This document shows, in pieces, positions 36,372 to 46,560 of a DNA stretch of 64,000 bases (its first letter is position 1; every line of letters starts with the position of its first letter). A model generated the notes under the pieces. It was given only the letters and a program-made list of their open reading frames with translations, was not told the DNA's origin and ran no database searches. The stretch comes from Paracyclopina nana (lineage: Eukaryota > Arthropoda > Copepoda > Cyclopoida > Cyclopettidae), in contig JAGUCH010000001.1 in NCBI GenBank assembly GCA_019096065.1, positions 4,278,001-4,342,000 on the forward strand, read 5' to 3'. The position numbers and the translations under genes are program-made.

Positions 36372-36441
36372 GCCCCGAAAGAAATTCCAAGCTTCATGCG
36401 GATGATTTTTTTTTGCTACGCATGCTAACTTCTTTGCTACA

Positions 36442-36447
36442 AATAAA
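36442..36447 (+). terminator. Poly(A) signal of the EcKL gene
   Basis: AATAAA 70 nt after the EcKL stop codon. Confidence 0.5.
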
Positions 36448-37442
36448 TAGTTACCCAAATGATCGATGCAATAGGAGATATTTGACAGCGCAACGCGCTA
36501 GGATGAAAGGCAATGCATAAATATAATCTTGTCATGATCGATGGCAGCCTAAAACCCGGAGCAGACCTGTGTTGTTTCCCTCAGCTACTAAAGAGTACGT
36601 GACCATCATAATACGCTGCAGTTTTGAATATGAGAATGATACTATAAGCTCCACTAGTGATGAATTTCCAGGTCACTTCCTGATTAAAAAGACCAAAAGA
36701 GCACAATTGATCCCTATTTAGTATGTTGGTATCTTGGCCATTCCGCATGAATTAGTGATCAATCTACTTTAGCTTAAGGTTAGTGCTGACTGATGATACA
36801 AACCAATTTCAAGGCAATGGACCACTTTAGCAGCTTCGGGTTAATTCATTTATAGTGAGTTCAAAATGTCTATTGGGCCTTACCTGAAAAAGATAATATT
36901 TATGCTTATTCGTTAGCAAGGTTGAGTGATTTTGGGAATTCGTTCCGCTTTCTATTGAATTTTTATTAGGGCCATATTCTACGCACGTTCACAGGCTTAT
37001 TTCAAGTCTGTCGGAAAAAAGGGGTCTTGCAATCAGTTAGTCGAGCGAAAGAGGCTAAATTAAGCTGAGAGCGAGGCCATATCATATATCCCAGCTCAAA
37101 GCTCGCGCAGAATTTGAATGATCCTCATTTGTGGGCTAACAATACTTTTGCCAAGGTGTGCCAAAAGGGGTGTTGATGTCAAGCTTCAAAGGTTTCTCTC
37201 TCCTCCCTCATTTGACTCAAGTCATGCATGCATACGTCTTCTTCCTATGCATGCGTAATTCAATTCTGACTTTTATAGCCGAGGTTTGCGATTTCACTCA
37301 CCTCAAATTACTTGAGCTCCCCAAATAGCAAAAAAAGTAATCTCAAAGCTTTTTATGCATATCACCAATAAAGTAACGAGTTTCCTTTGTTTCAACATGA
37401 AATAATCCTGAACAGCCCGAGCGTTCAAGACTCTTTCAGTTA
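36448..37442. other. No gene seen
   Basis: Spacer between the EcKL gene and the BEL element; its last five bases AGTTA are the element's target duplication. Confidence 0.5.
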
Positions 37443-37642
37443 TGTTTGAATTTTCCCGCTCCCTCCCCCATATCCTCGTAGTCATTAAAGTAAATAAACA
37501 AAGTCAGTTACGTTCTACCTTTCACCCCAACAAGTTGTTCATCACGAGATTTATTCTTCGGTTACAAACTTATAAGTATTACTTCGTAAAGTCATCGGCA
37601 ATTTTCTCCAAGGACTAGTATCCGGGTAGCAAATTGCTTACA
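37443..37642 (+). repeat. 5' LTR of the BEL element
   Basis: 200-bp terminal repeat, identical by eye to 41398-41597. Confidence 0.95.
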
Positions 37643-37660
37643 TGGCGCCCAACGGATTGC
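37643..37660 (+). other. Primer-binding site of the BEL element
   Basis: TGGCGCCCAACGGATTGC directly follows the 5' LTR. TGGCGCC starts complement a tRNA CCA end and are widely used by LTR elements; the TGGCGCCCAAC form suggests a lysine tRNA but this is unproven. Confidence 0.7.
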
Positions 37661-37839
37661 AGGCAAGAACAAAACTTTCTGTAACCTTGGGTGTAAGAAT
37701 ACGCCTCGAAAGGCAGTAGCTCATGGGGCTTGATTTCAAAGGCCTGCAATAGCAACCCTTTGGATCTCGGAGGCCTGCTTATAAGCAACCCTCCGGCTCA
37801 AGCTAACAGTGTCTGGCACAAAACTTGGCCTTGAAAGTC

Positions 37840-38200
37840 CTCAAACGAGTGAAATCCCCCGGCATCGGCTCTATCCCATCCCCCGGCATAAGAAAACACG
37901 CTGAAAAGCGGCGTCGAAATCCCGAGGCATCGGTAGAAGCAAATCCCGAGGCATCAGATCTCCGCAAGCACTGGAAAACCCGAGTTCCAGCACTCCCCGC
38001 ATCCTCGATAACGGCATAAGAAAACACGCTGAAAAGCGGAGTCGAAATCCCGTTTGAAAAGGAAGCAAAACCACGTGGCAAGTTCGGCTTCGAGTGATCC
38101 TCAGACGAGTGAAATCCCTTGGCATCGGCTCAAGCAAATCCCTTGGCATCGGCTCAGTCCAATCCCGAGGCATCGGTAAAAGCAAATCCCGAGGCATGAG
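37840..38200 (+). repeat. Degenerate CCCGAGGCATCGG repeats in the BEL leader
   Basis: The block ATCCCGAGGCATCGG, with variants having CTTGG or CCCGG in place of CGAGG, recurs about ten times at irregular spacing. A longer block starting GGCATAAGAAAACACGCTGA occurs at about 37885 and 38014. It resembles an amplified leader motif, possibly a packaging or dimerisation site (inference). Confidence 0.8.
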
Positions 38201-38531
38201 ATCTTGAAAAGCATCACTAAAACCCAAGCTCCCACTTGGCTTCTTCTCGCTGACTTAACAGTCAAATTCTCCTTTTTCCAGTTCATAAGAACTAATCCGT
38301 TTCTATTTACAGGTCCAAAGACCAGTGAACCCCTCCCCAGACGTTTCTAAGACCCAAAAGGGACGTCGAACTCTTTTCTATCTATCCTATTCCGGAGCGA
38401 CTCAAAAGCCAATCCGGACTCATCACTTCTTACACCCAGTTAAAACTGTAGCTGTTTAAGAACAATAAAAGACCAAATTGCTCATTCTACACTCAAAAGT
38501 TTAATTCTTGAATGGCAGTTAAATATTCAAA

Positions 38532-39605
38532 ATGGCCAGCAACCTAAATAAGAGCTCTCCAAACCACTCTGACGAGGACAATAGCCAAAGGCATTGGAGA
38601 GTGGTGCTCAAAGAGATTGAAGCTGACATGAAAGTCATCCAGGATCAATATGATGCATGGCATCAAATCATGCCAGATGTCATGAAACAAGACATCAAGC
38701 CTTACAAGAGAAAGCTCAAGGAGCTCAGGCCAAAGATCTCACACCTCGACAAGGAAGTTGAAGCTTTCGAGGAAGACACAGACTTCATCGATGCCGAAGA
38801 TGGCGAGGCCAGAGACAAGGCTTTAATCATCTTGAGGGAAAAAATGGAAATGATCCTCATTCGCAAAGGAGGCTGGTTTGCGAGATTTCGCAGATATCTA
38901 GCCGAATACGAACGTGAGAATCCAGAGGATTTGAACCTCTCAAAAATTTCGAAAAATGAAATGCAGGAATCTACAATTAGCACAAGCTGCACAGCTATAT
39001 CAAAACCTTCAACCTGCGCTCAAACAGGCGACTGGAACGAAGCGCAAATGGCACTCAAAGCACCCATAAAAACGGAAATGGGTAGCAAGCCTCGCAATGA
39101 TCTCCTTGAAAAACTCGAAACAGAGGCTGCTAAGAAAGCCCAGGTGACAGTCAAAATATCGGCCAACGAGTCCTCGGATGTCATGCCTTTCCCAGAGGAC
39201 TTGAGCCTTTCCAAAACAACAACAAGCGTGCATACACGCCAAAACTTACTCGAAAAACGAGAAATTCTACGCTCAGACGAGCTCGAAAGTGATCCAAATC
39301 CAGACTTGAACTTGTCAAGAAAAAAGATGCTGGATGACGCAGAAGCGTCAATCGTCTTAAAAGCCCAACAAGCTAAAGCTAAAAGTGGGCAGACAATCCC
39401 GAGGTCAATTGCAAATTGGCCTCATCGAAGCGCACCACCTTGGCCAATCGCTCATCGAAGTGCACCACCTTGGCCAATTACAAAAAATCCGATACAAGTC
39501 GGCAAAATTCGTGAAACTCTTTCTAGTCACTTTTGCCCCCTAAAAATGTCATCAGGCAAGTCAAACATGGGGGCGAATCATACCTATCAAGGGTTAAAAA
39601 CTTGA
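38532..39605 (+). CDS. Gag-like protein of the BEL element, N-terminal type
   Basis: 357 aa from an ATG with an A at -3. The first 150 residues are charged and coiled-coil-like (HWRVVLKEIEADMKVIQDQY; KRKLKELRPKISHLDKEVEA), typical for the N-terminal region of BEL/Pao gag. The rest is Lys/Ser/Glu-rich with three DLNLS/DLSLS blocks. Near the C-terminus a short tandem HRSAPPWPI duplication is seen. After the stop, another frame reads a Cys/His cluster (NCGENPHQRHC) that looks like a zinc-knuckle remnant, so the gag has probably lost its end by a frame change. Role in the element would be particle formation. Confidence 0.65.
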   Translation: MASNLNKSSPNHSDEDNSQRHWRVVLKEIEADMKVIQDQYDAWHQIMPDVMKQDIKPYKRKLKELRPKISHLDKEVEAFEEDTDFIDAEDGEARDKALIILREKMEMILIRKGGWFARFRRYLAEYERENPEDLNLSKISKNEMQESTISTSCTAISKPSTCAQTGDWNEAQMALKAPIKTEMGSKPRNDLLEKLETEAAKKAQVTVKISANESSDVMPFPEDLSLSKTTTSVHTRQNLLEKREILRSDELESDPNPDLNLSRKKMLDDAEASIVLKAQQAKAKSGQTIPRSIANWPHRSAPPWPIAHRSAPPWPITKNPIQVGKIRETLSSHFCPLKMSSGKSNMGANHTYQGLKT

Positions 39606-39801
39606 ATTTTAAATTGCAAAACTGCGGGGAAAATCCCCACCAAAGGCATTGTGCACCCAAAAGCAAAAATGATCCAAGGGCTTTAAACTAAAGTCAAAAG
39701 CTAGATATAAAAACATGATGAACTCATTTTTGCTAGAATTCAATCTAAAGACAGAATTCTTACTTTTCTATGAGTAAACTCAAATTTTTGACCCTCATGA
39801 C

Positions 39802-40149
39802 TTGCTAGCCCCTTTCACACTTCGAGGTAGACTGATCACCCAGGAAGTATGGGGCCTAAATGACACGCTAAAGCTAAATTGGGATGACAAATTGATCGAT
39901 TACGAGTCTAAGGACGATCGAATCAGACCAATACTTGATGCATTTATGCAATTCACGAACGAAGCCACAAGAATCGATGAAATCATTCTTCCACGCTACG
40001 TTTCGATTCCGGATCATCAAATAATCCGGCGAGAACTTCACGCTTTTTGCGATGCTTCTAAAAAAGCTTACTGCGTAGCAGTTTACCTTCGCATTATCTA
40101 TACAGATGAATGCGGGGAACAAAAAGCTGAAGCTAACCTTAAAACCTAA
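39802..40149 (+). pseudogene. BEL/Pao pol fragment
   Basis: A 115-aa frame reads LLAPFTLRGRLITQEVWG near its start (codons before it add FDPHD) and ELHAFCDASKKAYCVAVYLR later. These are two signature blocks of the BEL/Pao polymerase around the RT/RNase H junction, where the Asp in FCDAS belongs to the RNase H-like fold. The usual 200 or so residues between and around them are shortened and the catalytic RT block is missing. It is a leftover of internal deletion and not functional. Confidence 0.85.
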
Positions 40150-40346
40150 AAAGCTCTGACAAATACGGAAACTTTCTAACACACTCAGAAACTCCGTCAG
40201 GCTTAAACCTAAAGGAAAAGCAATCTAAAAAAGAAAAAGTTTGTATCGTTTCTGAGTGTCAATTCTGATCTAAAGAAAGAATTGGAAAGTTTCAACGCAA
40301 AGGGCAACCTTGGATACCTGTTGAATCAATTTCTGGATGGTCTGAC

Positions 40347-40727
40347 TTGTATAAACAATCCTTTAAACTAAGTCAAATCTTCAAGGAAAAAAGGGAGAAA
40401 CTCCCAAAGGAATCTGACATTCCAAAACTAAAATTCAAAGGTGACATGGGCGAGTACCAGGAATTCAAAGAGAGATTCTTCCTGAAAGTCATCAAAAATG
40501 TGACAATCTCCCCATCAAATAAACTTATGATCCTAACGGACTGCCTTGAGGGCGAAGCTTTGACTGAAGTCAGAGACTGCAAACCCTGGAATTTAAAAAA
40601 TTTGGCAATAGCTCTGGAAAGACTAGATGCTTTATTCGCTGACCAAAAAGGCAGAAAAGGCTTTCTACAAACAAAGCTATCAAACCTGTCCCCTGTCCCC
40701 ATTCATAGTACAACGCAAAAAAAATGA
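40347..40727 (+). pseudogene. Second gag block (DUF1759-like)
   Basis: 126-aa frame with IPKLKFKGDMGEYQEFKERF and LMILTDCLEGEALTEV, matching the pattern of the DUF1759 capsid region of BEL gag (P-K-L-x-F-x-G-D...W/F, then L-x-x-x-L-x-G-E-A). In a normal element this block lies upstream of the knuckle and pol, so finding it after the pol fragment means the interior has been rearranged. The frame ends soon after. Confidence 0.7.
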
Positions 40728-40825
40728 CAAAAGTCTTTGAATCAATAGCAATTCCAAGGTTTAATTACTTCGTAATTGCGGGGAAGAAGTAAGAATTGCT
40801 CCATAAAAGTACAGTTTAAAAACTC

Positions 40826-41365
40826 ATGAAATGCGCAAATTGCGGGGAAAAGTCAAACGGCAATCCGCTCAAAATATTGCACGAGAAAACTCGCACCCAA
40901 AAGACGAACCAAAAGTCTGACAAGTTGTCATTGGCCTTAGGAAAAGAGGCCAAGAAGTTTGACATGAATCAAATCCAAGACCAGGACATTAAGCGGAAGC
41001 TTGAAAGCATTTCGCAAATTGGCATCTCCATATTGGAAGACAATGACCTTGACAAGTATAATGAGATCATCAATACTATGGAGAAAATCTACAGCACTGC
41101 CAAGGTGCCGGACTTCAAGGATAAATCCAAGCTGGTCAGCTTGGAGCCAGAAATAACTCTGAAAATGGCCGAATCAAGGGACCCTGAGGAGTTGAAGTAT
41201 TATTGGGAGCAACATAGAGCCCAAACAGGAGCCAAAATAAGAGACCACTTCAAAGAGTACCTCCGACTCACGGACAAAGCTGCCAAGTTGAGTGGCTTTA
41301 AAGACGGCGAAGAAGAAGACCTTGACTACGAAATGGACGAGGCGATTTTGCGTGAAAATGATTGA
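40826..41365 (+). CDS. Chimeric ORF: zinc-knuckle remnant fused to an ACE (peptidase M2) fragment
   Basis: 179 aa starting MKCANCGEKSNG, a partial knuckle like those of gag. From about residue 35 the sequence follows the N-terminal helical part of angiotensin-converting enzyme: ALGKEAKKFD, IQDQDIKRKLESIS, MEKIYSTAKV, LEPEI and SRDPEELKYYWEQHR, then FKEYLRLTDKAAKLSGF. In ACE this part caps the active-site cleft; the HExxH zinc motif lies further on and is absent, so no peptidase activity is expected. The cysteine pair that normally flanks the loop after MEKIYSTAKV is missing. No intron interrupts it, so it was captured as RNA or from one exon. It sits between gag remnants and the 3' LTR and ends 32 nt before it. 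Open and coherent, it may still be translated. Confidence 0.85.
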   Translation: MKCANCGEKSNGNPLKILHEKTRTQKTNQKSDKLSLALGKEAKKFDMNQIQDQDIKRKLESISQIGISILEDNDLDKYNEIINTMEKIYSTAKVPDFKDKSKLVSLEPEITLKMAESRDPEELKYYWEQHRAQTGAKIRDHFKEYLRLTDKAAKLSGFKDGEEEDLDYEMDEAILREND

Positions 41366-41397
41366 ATAAATGTAAGGCCCTTTCATTTAGCGGGGAA

Positions 41398-41597
41398 TGT
41401 TTGAATTTTCCCGCTCCCTCCCCCATATCCTCGTAGTCATTAAAGTAAATAAACAAAGTCAGTTACGTTCTACCTTTCACCCCAACAAGTTGTTCATCAC
41501 GAGATTTATTCTTCGGTTACAAACTTATAAGTATTACTTCGTAAAGTCATCGGCAATTTTCTCCAAGGACTAGTATCCGGGTAGCAAATTGCTTACA
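41398..41597 (+). repeat. 3' LTR of the BEL element
   Basis: 200-bp repeat identical by eye to 37443-37642, followed by the duplicated AGTTA. Confidence 0.95.
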
Positions 41598-41618
41598 AGT
41601 TATAGGGATAATAGAAGT

Positions 41619-41660
41619 CATGGAACGAGTTTCAGCTTGGCTTGAAGCTTGGAACTATAG
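41619..41660. repeat. Partial copy of the ATGGAACGAG repeat
   Basis: ATGGAACGAGTTTCAGCTTG and the following bases match the end of the inverted-repeat element at 42596-42775. Only one end is present here, immediately right of the BEL insertion. Confidence 0.6.
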
Positions 41661-42595
41661 CCCAGCTTGAGCCACATTAGTTGAAAGATAGAAATCCCTA
41701 TGCACAGTCAGGGGCATCTCTATCGAGCAATCCAGACGGAATAATTCTACTTTTGAATCACGCAACTATAATAGTTATTTCGCCCTCCGCTAGGGAGCGC
41801 TCCAGTAGCGCTAGTACATAAAAATAGCGCGAAATTCAATTTCAAGAACTGGATAAACCAGTGTGAGAGTGAGCGCTCACGCTCGCTCGCATCACACGCC
41901 TGAAAGTGTTACCATCCTTTTTCCAACTTTAGGCCTTTAGCTCATCATAAAATAAAATAAGGCGGTTTTTATGGTTTCCTGGGGATAATTTTGAATCCAT
42001 ATATTGTAACACCAAGAAAATTCCTCAGAATTAAATAGAAATTTCGTACTGCACCCTACCATAATATAGTCCGATTATGTGCCATAGTAAAGCTGCGCAT
42101 CTTGTGCACAGTAGGGTGGTCGCAAACCTAACCTTAATGAATTCGACCACCCCAACATATTTATATTTTCTGAAAGGTCTTTCATTTGGCTTTTCAGGGG
42201 TGTAAATGCCTAAATCAATTTCCTGTGTCCACCACTACTTAAGAATTTGAAAAACTTCTGCCCCTTCACTACCTCATTTTTTAGAAAAATGTACAAAATA
42301 GTAGACCCACCCTAAAATTTGAAAAAGCAGAAAAAATTATTTCAATGACACTTAGCTAGAATCCTCTATTCAAGAGATATCTGCTTATTTTGGTATTAAG
42401 TAGATGCTATTACTCTACTATACTTTTTGCAACATTTATTAGCTTGATACACATTAGATAAAGGTAAATTTTTGGCTAAAATAGCCAGGTCCCCTAGAAC
42501 TTTCAATTTTAGAGGGGGTCACAGAAGTAACATCTTTCAAAATTACTAACGGTTCAGGCACGAGCAGTTTTTTTTTTTAAATCTTATGTAGTGCT

Positions 42596-42775
42596 TAGTG
42601 ATGGAACGAGCCGGAAATTTTCAGCTTGATCAAGCTTGAAGCTTTTTTAAATGTTTCAAGCTTCTTCAAGCGTTTCAAAATTTGGTTCGAGCGATCCCAA
42701 GCTTTTTGCTTATGTAGCTCAAGCTGGATTTTAGCTTCAAGCTTTCAAGCCAAGCTGAAACTCGTTCCATCACTA
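42596..42775. mobile_element. hAT-like MITE with TAGTGATGGAACGAG termini
   Basis: 180 bp starting TAGTGATGGAACGAG and ending with its inverse. The inside is made of AAGCTT/CAAGCTTGAAGC variants in both orientations. TAGTGATGG-type ends are known from hAT elements. An exact 8-bp target duplication is not present; the flanks are only similar (AGTGCTT and AGTGGCTA), so age or error may have blurred it. Confidence 0.6.
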
Positions 42776-45700
42776 GTGGCTACCACCTAACTGTGTAGGT
42801 GAATGAAATACTTAACTATAAGTGAAAGCTACTTCTTTCATAATTTGCTTTTTTTGTGTTATTCTCGCAAATCTGATGACAAATCGGCATTTTTTTGCTA
42901 AATTTCTTGAATTGTGAGATTTTTAGATTGAGATTCTGAATATTTCTGGCTCTTACCAGAACCATATCATCGCTTGGGATTAATTGTTAATTGTGTGTTA
43001 AATTGATATATTCATTAACTTATTTTGTGACCACTCAGACTGTTCCATTTCCAACATTTTAGCTAAAAGCCCAAATGTGCGATCATCAATGACTGCCAGT
43101 TCGAAACTAACAGTCGGTTTCACGCTCAGGAAATGAAACTTTGTCTCATCATCGTGGGTCGATAGACTTTGAATTTCAGACAGGAAATTCGTTAACCATA
43201 CTACAGAAATGATCCTGTGAAGTATGATCTTAATGTGACAAGTGTTTAATTTAGATTTTGCTAAAATGTACCAAGTAAGCTACCTTTGAATTCTGCAGTC
43301 TAAATCAAGTCAATTGAAATGGTGTTAAGAACTGGTTTTTAGAATAATAGTGCTCTTGGTAACATCACCTTTTATAAAGAGGAAAATGGATGACGGCTAC
43401 TTGAGAAGGCTATGCAACAAAGTTAAGCTAACATTAATGCGAACTCGTCAGAGTCGAGACATCCAGTGCCCTCTGTTGTGAGTTTTTACGCTGGATATTT
43501 GGCATCCTCAAACACGTGGTTCGTGAGTATTTACTATTAAGATTGTACCTTACGCTAGCACCGCAACATCATGTAACGCAACAAGCGCAACCTCTCCAAG
43601 GTTCGCGTGCATTCCTCCATTCTCAAAAAAATAAGCCTTGCCTTGTAATACATACCGCATTAAAAGCGTCTAGCGAAGCTCATGAAGATGGCGTCTTTGG
43701 TAGGAAAAATATTATGGCAATAATTTGAAAAGTGGATGATGCGGAGATAGCCAAGGCGTAATAGGAGTGCAAAAATCTCTGTATCATTTCGCTGAACGCC
43801 ACATTTTATAGGCCTGCCCGCCGCTCGTTAAAAGCAGCTAGTGCACAAGTGCAAAATGTTTTTTTGCAACTACAACAGCTACCTTGTGGCTTCAGCGAGC
43901 TACAGAAAATAGCAACAAAGACGCGGGTCTCTGCCAAATTTGCGCGCCCCGTACCGTGCAAAATATCCAAGTGATGCTGATTGTGTCTGTCTCGAACATT
44001 TGTGGCCAATTGGTCGTATACTTTTTTTCGGCGAAAAGCAAATCTGGTTGCTAACTGGCAACCGCAGCAGCAGCTTGAGTCCATAAAAAACGGCTTGTTC
44101 GTACACATGACAATCGGATAGCAAATTTTTACGAGCAAAGCACGATCCCAAGCTACATGTGCGAAAAGCTGGCTGCGGCAGCTTGCGAGGAGGGAACGGA
44201 GATAAAGGGGCCTGTAAAACTCTTATGCGTTCAATGCTATTGATGCAGACGTCTGAAGTTGCAGCAGCCGCCTACCTTCACATCATATACGTAGCATACA
44301 CACTTGCACGCACCTTGGGGGATCGCTACAAAAGAAGGAGCCGCCATGCATCAATTGCAACAATGTCCACCGACGTTCAATGGCCGTGGCGAGCTAATGA
44401 AAATGGGGCATTTCATTTTTTGGGACGAGTCCACGCTGTGAGCCTCACCTTCGCTGGCTGGAGGTGGCTCAAATTTGTTCGTGGCAATAACGCCGATGCA
44501 GCGGGCCCATCCCGATCCGCAGGTACCTCTAGACGGAGCGATTTATCATCGCCGTCATCCTCTTGCCTTCTTGAGAATTTTGGTTTTTTAAAGCGCCAGA
44601 CATCATCTCCCGCTATATGCTAGTCGGAAAGGGAAAGTCTAGACTTTTTTGTCGCTGCGTGCATCTACGGGCTACACGGTGCACCGCTCGTTGGATCGCC
44701 TCAGTGCAGCCGCGTGCATTTTTCCTTCGCATATGATAGTGGAAGAGACATCGGAGTCGATGTGGCTTTTGTCGACCCCTTTTCTCTCCGTGCTGCTGCG
44801 GCGAAGAAGCGGAGCATGCGGGGTGGGGGAGACAGACGAGGAGTGCAAGTGCAGCAGAGGAGCTAGCTGCATTTTCCCCACAGACGCGGGCTTTCACTTT
44901 TTTACTTTGAGGGAGTGGGGAGCGACGTCTAGCAGTGCATGTGCAGCTGCACTAGCGTCTTGCAGCGGCTTATGCACATTACTCCATATATATAGAACTC
45001 GAGAAGGATCGAATGGCGCGCGTCTAGACATGATTACTAGCTTTTCCTTTTCGCTTCTTTTCAGCGGATCAGATTTGCTCCTCTCGCGCTTGATTCCACC
45101 GGATTTATCGTCTCGACATTTTATGTTTTATTTTCTCGTCGCCTTATTTGCTCTCCAACTCCCGTTTCTTTTTCCCTGCGCGAATAACGCGTCGGGCTGA
45201 CGAGAAAATTAAATGCAAGACATAAGAGCTAGCTGCAACTCTCCCATTAACTTGAGTGCAAATTCCGAGGAGGACTGATTCGTCGGGAATTCCGCAGCCG
45301 CAGGCTCATACAGCGCTTTAACTGCGTTCGCTTAATTGCAACGAGGGCTGCGTCTCATTTCTTCGCTTTTACGACGTCAATAAAGTTTCGCAAAGGCATC
45401 GAGCCAACGACCCTGCGCGAGCATAAAGCGAGAAAAAACCTCGTCTTTTTGCCACGGCAGCACGTAGGAAATGTGCATTTTTCCGCGCAGAACTCTCTTC
45501 CAGAATTACCCTGTATTTAGTTATTTGCACGAGGGGCCTCGCCGTCGAATTGCCGTTGCTGCCGTTCGTGGCCGGCGTCGTCATGGCAAAAGTGCACTCT
45601 CTCGGCATGTCTGACATAGTTGCAAAGTCTGCATTCGCAACTACATGCAGTCTGGCAACAGGGCATTCAACGCGCGAACGAGAGCACGAGCAACCCGACC

Positions 45701-46012
45701 ATGACGGCAAAAGATATGCACGCTCGTTAACCGGGCCTACTCCCATTTTTAACGGGGCGCAGCCGGTCGTACATGAGATTGCATCTGCGCACTTGCGCGC
45801 GCGGGCCCGGTCGTTTTAACGACGTGCTTCGTTTCGCGAAAACGCGTCGAATGCCCTGTTTGTGCAGTAAGGTCGTCGACCTAGAGAGAGAAGGCGGGCG
45901 AATGGCTTCGAAGGCAAAAAAGGCTTTCCCTCTTTTGTGTCTGAATCCTCGGTGGTGAGCGGCCGTGCAAAGGAAAGGAGATGATTCATTTTGGGAAACC
46001 ATACTAAGACCT
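42776..46012. other. No supported gene; GC-richer from about 43.8 kb
   Basis: Up to 43.8 kb the sequence is AT-rich. From there to about 48.3 kb it is visibly richer in CG dinucleotides, with long open frames on both strands (for example 44159-44623 and 44649-45200, plus strand). These have no domains and their opposite strands are open too, so they look like effects of composition. A TATA-like CATATATATAGAACT occurs at about 44984. The stretch may be a regulatory region of the receptor gene to the right. Confidence 0.4.
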
Positions 46013-46560
46013 AAGTTTTAATACCTACGTGCTGTTTACGTTTTATGACCTAAGAACATATTTTTAATACCTAAGGCGGAGTAGCTGGAGCCAACTTTAT
46101 ACCTGTGTTTTAAAATCTAATGGGGTCTGTTTTATGATCTAATGGCCAATTTTTGTAATTTTGCAATACAGACATTGCGTGTAGTGGAATCTACACCCAA
46201 AAACCCTTGTGTTAGGGACAATTTCCAAAAATGAATCTCTGCTTGCCTGTTCAAAATCAGCTGAAGCTGAAGACGTGAAAAGTTGGGACACAAAACTCTA
46301 ATAGCCTCAAAAAGTGATCGGTACATAGGCCTAGTTTTTCCATCCATCAGTGCAATAGCAACAGGACTCTAACATTTGCATCAATTTAGGAGTTGAAAAG
46401 ATTGCCCCCGATTTTAGATCGTAAAACTCAGGTGAACATTACTTACAAATCTTCCATTTAGATGTTAAAACGACACCTTTAGGTCACAAAACAGACGCCA
46501 TTAGATCTTAGTACTTAGGTTTTAAAACGGACCCCTTTTTAGGTCAGAGTACTGGCACCC
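46013..46560. repeat. Imperfect inverted repeat built of CTAA/GTTTTA blocks
   Basis: Left half blocks such as AAGACCTAAGTTTTAATACC and AATCTAATGGGGTCTGTTTT recur inverted in the right half (for example AGATCTTAGTACTTAGGTTT and AAACGGACCCC). Several half-size copies of the same block occur in each arm. It looks like an old transposon with subterminal repeats. No coding capacity and no clear target duplication. Confidence 0.5.

Larger units (their letters stand above)
37443..41597 (+). mobile_element. Non-autonomous BEL/Pao-type LTR element with captured ACE sequence
   Basis: 4155 bp with two 200-bp LTRs that look identical, starting TG and ending CA, and a 5-bp duplication AGTTA (37438-37442 and 41598-41602). 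A primer site TGGCGCCCAACGGATTGC follows the 5' LTR and a purine run (AGCGGGGAA) precedes the 3' LTR. Inside are a gag-like frame, a short BEL pol fragment, a second gag-like block and an ACE-derived frame. Protease, most of RT and integrase are absent, so movement would need enzymes from a full-length relative. The identical LTRs suggest a recent insertion. Confidence 0.93.

Noticed and set aside
42683-42700. GGTTCGAGCGATCCC resembling a tRNA B box
   Set aside because: It lies within the inverted-repeat element at 42596 and no cloverleaf can be drawn around it; no tRNA gene was found in the window.
44159-45200. Two plus-strand frames of 154 and 183 aa
   Set aside because: No domains, opposite strand also open, composition-driven; no splice or start support.
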